A stretch of DNA of 6,617 bases from Pseudomonadota bacterium. GTDB taxonomy: Bacteria; Pseudomonadota; Alphaproteobacteria; Acetobacterales; Acetobacteraceae. Location: NCBI GenBank assembly GCA_021819535.1, contig JAKAQU010000168.1:1-6617 (forward strand). Reading direction: 5' to 3'. The notes under the pieces were generated by a model. It was given only the letters and a program-made list of their open reading frames with translations, had not been told where the DNA came from and searched no databases. Positions 4,461 through 6,617 of this stretch are shown here, one piece after another. The translations under genes were made by a program, and so were the position numbers. Within the stretch, counting starts at the first letter, position 1; each line of letters starts with the position of its first letter.

Positions 4461-6617
4461 TTGCCCACACCCGACCCCGCCCGTTACGATTTCGCCGCCG
4501 CCGAGCCGCGCTGGCAAAGCGAATGGGAGGCGCGCGGCTGTTTTCGCGTTGCCGACGCGCCGGCCGACGGGCGCGAGAAATACTATGTCCTCGAGATGTT
4601 TCCCTACCCCTCGGGGCGCATCCATATGGGCCATGTGCGCAATTACACGCTCGGCGACGTGGTGGCGCGCCATCAGCGGGCGCGCGGCAAGGCGGTTTTG
4701 CACCCGATGGGCTGGGATGCGTTTGGCTTGCCTGCCGAAAACGCGGCGCGCGAGCGCGGCATCCACCCGGCGCGCTGGACCTATGACAACATCGCGACCA
4801 TGCGCGCCGAATTGCAGCGCATGGGCCTCTCGATCGAGTGGGCGCGCGAATTCGCGACCTGCGACCCGAACTATTACCGCCATCAACAGGCGCTGTTCCT
4901 CGATTTTCTCAAGGCCGGCCTCGTCGAGCGGCGCGAGGCCTGGGTCAACTGGGATCCGGTCGATCACACCGTGCTCGCCAATGAGCAGGTGATCGACGGG
5001 CGCGGCTGGCGCTCCGGCGCGCCGGTCGAGAAAAAGCTGCTCTCGCAATGGTTCCTCAAAATCACCGCCTTCGCCCCCGATCTCCTCGCCGCCCTCGAAA
5101 GCCTCGATCGCTGGCCGGAGCGGGTGCGCCTGATGCAGGAAAAATGGATCGGCCGGAGCGAGGGCGCGCGGCTGCGCTTCGCGCTCGAAAAAGCCACGGG
5201 CGGCATCGGCGAGGTCGAGGTCTATACCACGCGGCCGGATACGCTGTTCGGCATGTCGTTCGTGGCCCTCGCGCCCGAGCATCCGCTCGCCGCCGCTTTG
5301 GCCGCCGAAAACCCGGCGATCGCCGCCTTCATCGCTGAGTGCCGGCGCCTCGGCACCAGCGAGGCGGTGATCGAAACCGCCGAGAAACAGGGGCTCGATA
5401 CCGGGCTCCGCGTCCGCCATCCGTTTCTCCCCGATCAGACATTCCCGGTCTGGATCGCCAATTTCGTGCTCATGGAATACGGCACCGGGGCGATTTTCGG
5501 CTGCCCCGCGCATGATCAGCGCGACCTCGATTTTGCCCGCAAATACCGGCTCGCCGTGCGCCCGGTGGTGTTGCCGCCAGGGACTGAGCCGGCCTCGTTC
5601 GCGATCGGCGATGAGGCCTATGACGGGCCGGGGGTGGTGTTCAACTCCGGCTTTCTCGACGGCCTCGCCGCCGAGGCGGCCAAGCGCGCCGCCATCGCCG
5701 AACTCGAGCGGCTCGGTGTTGGCGCCGGCGTCGTCAACTGGCGCTTGCGCGACTGGGGGGTGAGCCGGCAGCGCTATTGGGGCTGCCCGATCCCGGTCAT
5801 TCATTGCGCCACCTGCGGTGTCGTCGCCGCGGCCGATCTCCCGGTTCTGCTCCCCGACGATGTCAGCTTCGACCGCCCCGGCAACCCGCTCGACCACCAT
5901 CCCACCTGGAAACACGTCTCCTGCCCGCAATGCGGGCGGGAGGCCACGCGTGAGACCGACACCTTCGATACTTTCGTCGATAGTTCCTGGTATTTCGCCC
6001 GTTTCTGCAGCCCAGAGGCCGAGCGCCCGGTCGATCCCGAGGCGGCACGCCACTGGCTGCCGGTCGATCAATATATCGGCGGCATCGAGCACGCGATTTT
6101 GCATCTCCTTTATTCGCGTTTTTTCACCCGCGCCATGCACGCGACCGGCCATCTCGCCATCGACGAGCCCTTCGCCGGGCTTTTCACCCAAGGGATGGTG
6201 ACGCATGCGAGCTATCGCGGCGCCGATGGCCGCTGGCTCTACCCGGAGGAGGTGGAGACACTTCCCGATGGCGGCGCGCGGCATCGCGAAACCGGCGAGG
6301 CGGTGAGCATCGGCCGCATCGAGGCGATGTCGAAATCGAAGCGCAACACCGTCGATCCCGGCGCCATCATTGCCCGCTTCGGCGCCGATACCGCGCGCTG
6401 GTTCATTCTCGCCGACAACCCGCCCGAGCGTGACATGGAATGGACCGAGAGCGGCGTTCAAGGCGCGCATCGCTTCATCCAGCGGCTCTACCGCCTGGTC
6501 GCCGACATCGCCGCCGAGCCGATGGTTGCCGCACCGCCGGCGGTAATCTCGCCGCCCGCCCGCGCCTTGCGCCAGGCGACCCATCGCGCCATCGCCGCGG
6601 TGAGCGACGCCCTGGAG
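4461..6617 (+). CDS. leuS: Leucyl-tRNA synthetase, N-terminal 719 residues (3' truncated by window edge)
   Basis: Class I aminoacyl-tRNA synthetase that charges tRNA-Leu with leucine in the cytosol. In order: FPYPSGRIHMGH with the HIGH motif at 55-58; GWDAFGLPAE; the CP1 editing domain with TTRPDT (256-261) and HDQRD (351-355, Asp355 equivalent to the editing Asp345 of E. coli); RDWGVSRQRYWG (430-441); a zinc-binding set C449-x2-C452 and C488-x2-C491; DTFVDSSWYFARF; and the KMSKS region, here AMSKSK (622-627). About 140 residues, the end of the anticodon-binding region and the C-terminal domain, lie beyond the window. The start is inferred as TTG 4461: no ATG or GTG exists in the frame between the GNAT stop (4383-4385) and the HMGH motif, and this start puts HMGH six residues later than in E. 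coli LeuS. TTG 4395 would add 22 residues. No strong Shine-Dalgarno site is seen. Confidence 0.96.
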   Translation, partial: MPTPDPARYDFAAAEPRWQSEWEARGCFRVADAPADGREKYYVLEMFPYPSGRIHMGHVRNYTLGDVVARHQRARGKAVLHPMGWDAFGLPAENAARERGIHPARWTYDNIATMRAELQRMGLSIEWAREFATCDPNYYRHQQALFLDFLKAGLVERREAWVNWDPVDHTVLANEQVIDGRGWRSGAPVEKKLLSQWFLKITAFAPDLLAALESLDRWPERVRLMQEKWIGRSEGARLRFALEKATGGIGEVEVYTTRPDTLFGMSFVALAPEHPLAAALAAENPAIAAFIAECRRLGTSEAVIETAEKQGLDTGLRVRHPFLPDQTFPVWIANFVLMEYGTGAIFGCPAHDQRDLDFARKYRLAVRPVVLPPGTEPASFAIGDEAYDGPGVVFNSGFLDGLAAEAAKRAAIAELERLGVGAGVVNWRLRDWGVSRQRYWGCPIPVIHCATCGVVAAADLPVLLPDDVSFDRPGNPLDHHPTWKHVSCPQCGREATRETDTFDTFVDSSWYFARFCSPEAERPVDPEAARHWLPVDQYIGGIEHAILHLLYSRFFTRAMHATGHLAIDEPFAGLFTQGMVTHASYRGADGRWLYPEEVETLPDGGARHRETGEAVSIGRIEAMSKSKRNTVDPGAIIARFGADTARWFILADNPPERDMEWTESGVQGAHRFIQRLYRLVADIAAEPMVAAPPAVISPPARALRQATHRAIAAVSDALE

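Noticed and set aside
3828..6584. A 918-codon open frame on the minus strand antisense to the GNAT gene and leuS
   Set aside because: It mirrors two well-supported genes and has a low-complexity Arg/Gly/Ala/His-rich composition typical of antisense frames in GC-rich DNA. It has no recognisable domain.
1..6617. Search by eye for CRISPR arrays, insertion sequences, tRNA genes, phage or defence genes
   Set aside because: No spaced direct repeats, transposase motifs, terminal inverted repeats or tRNA cloverleafs were seen; nearly all the sequence is accounted for by housekeeping genes.

Overview
The window looks like chromosomal housekeeping DNA from a GC-rich alphaproteobacterium, most likely of the Rhodospirillales/Acetobacteraceae type. 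The reasons are strong G/C bias at third codon positions, the cvpA-purF-SDR gene order, a PurF with an N-terminal propeptide and four cysteines in iron-sulfur ligand positions, and the style of the LeuS sequence. The taxonomic placement is inference from sequence character, not from a search.

Layout: the window opens with the last 18 codons of a plus-strand gene (stop at 57-59). An A/T-rich hairpin block at 86-124 follows and separates it from a converging minus-strand cluster. Read in its own direction, that cluster is pyrF (2919-3659), cvpA (2269-2871), purF (824-2272) and a YciK-like short-chain dehydrogenase (144-824). The last three genes are joined by 4-nt and 1-nt stop/start overlaps, and pyrF lies 47 nt upstream of cvpA, so the four are probably one transcription unit. 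A 210-nt divergent intergenic region (3660-3869) separates pyrF from a plus-strand GNAT acetyltransferase (3870-4385). The 5' 719 codons of leuS (leucyl-tRNA synthetase) follow and run off the right edge.

Functionally, pyrF (last step of UMP synthesis) and purF (first committed step of purine synthesis) are placed together. CvpA is a membrane protein historically linked to purF. The SDR and the GNAT enzyme have unassigned substrates. No mobile element, CRISPR array, phage gene, tRNA or rRNA was seen, and I found no convincing undescribed system. The points most worth a second look are leuS, which has no ATG or GTG start available and apparently uses TTG; the GNAT gene, which may be leaderless; the terminator-like A/T-rich hairpin block; and Ser-to-Thr and Lys-to-Ala changes at signature positions of the SDR and LeuS.
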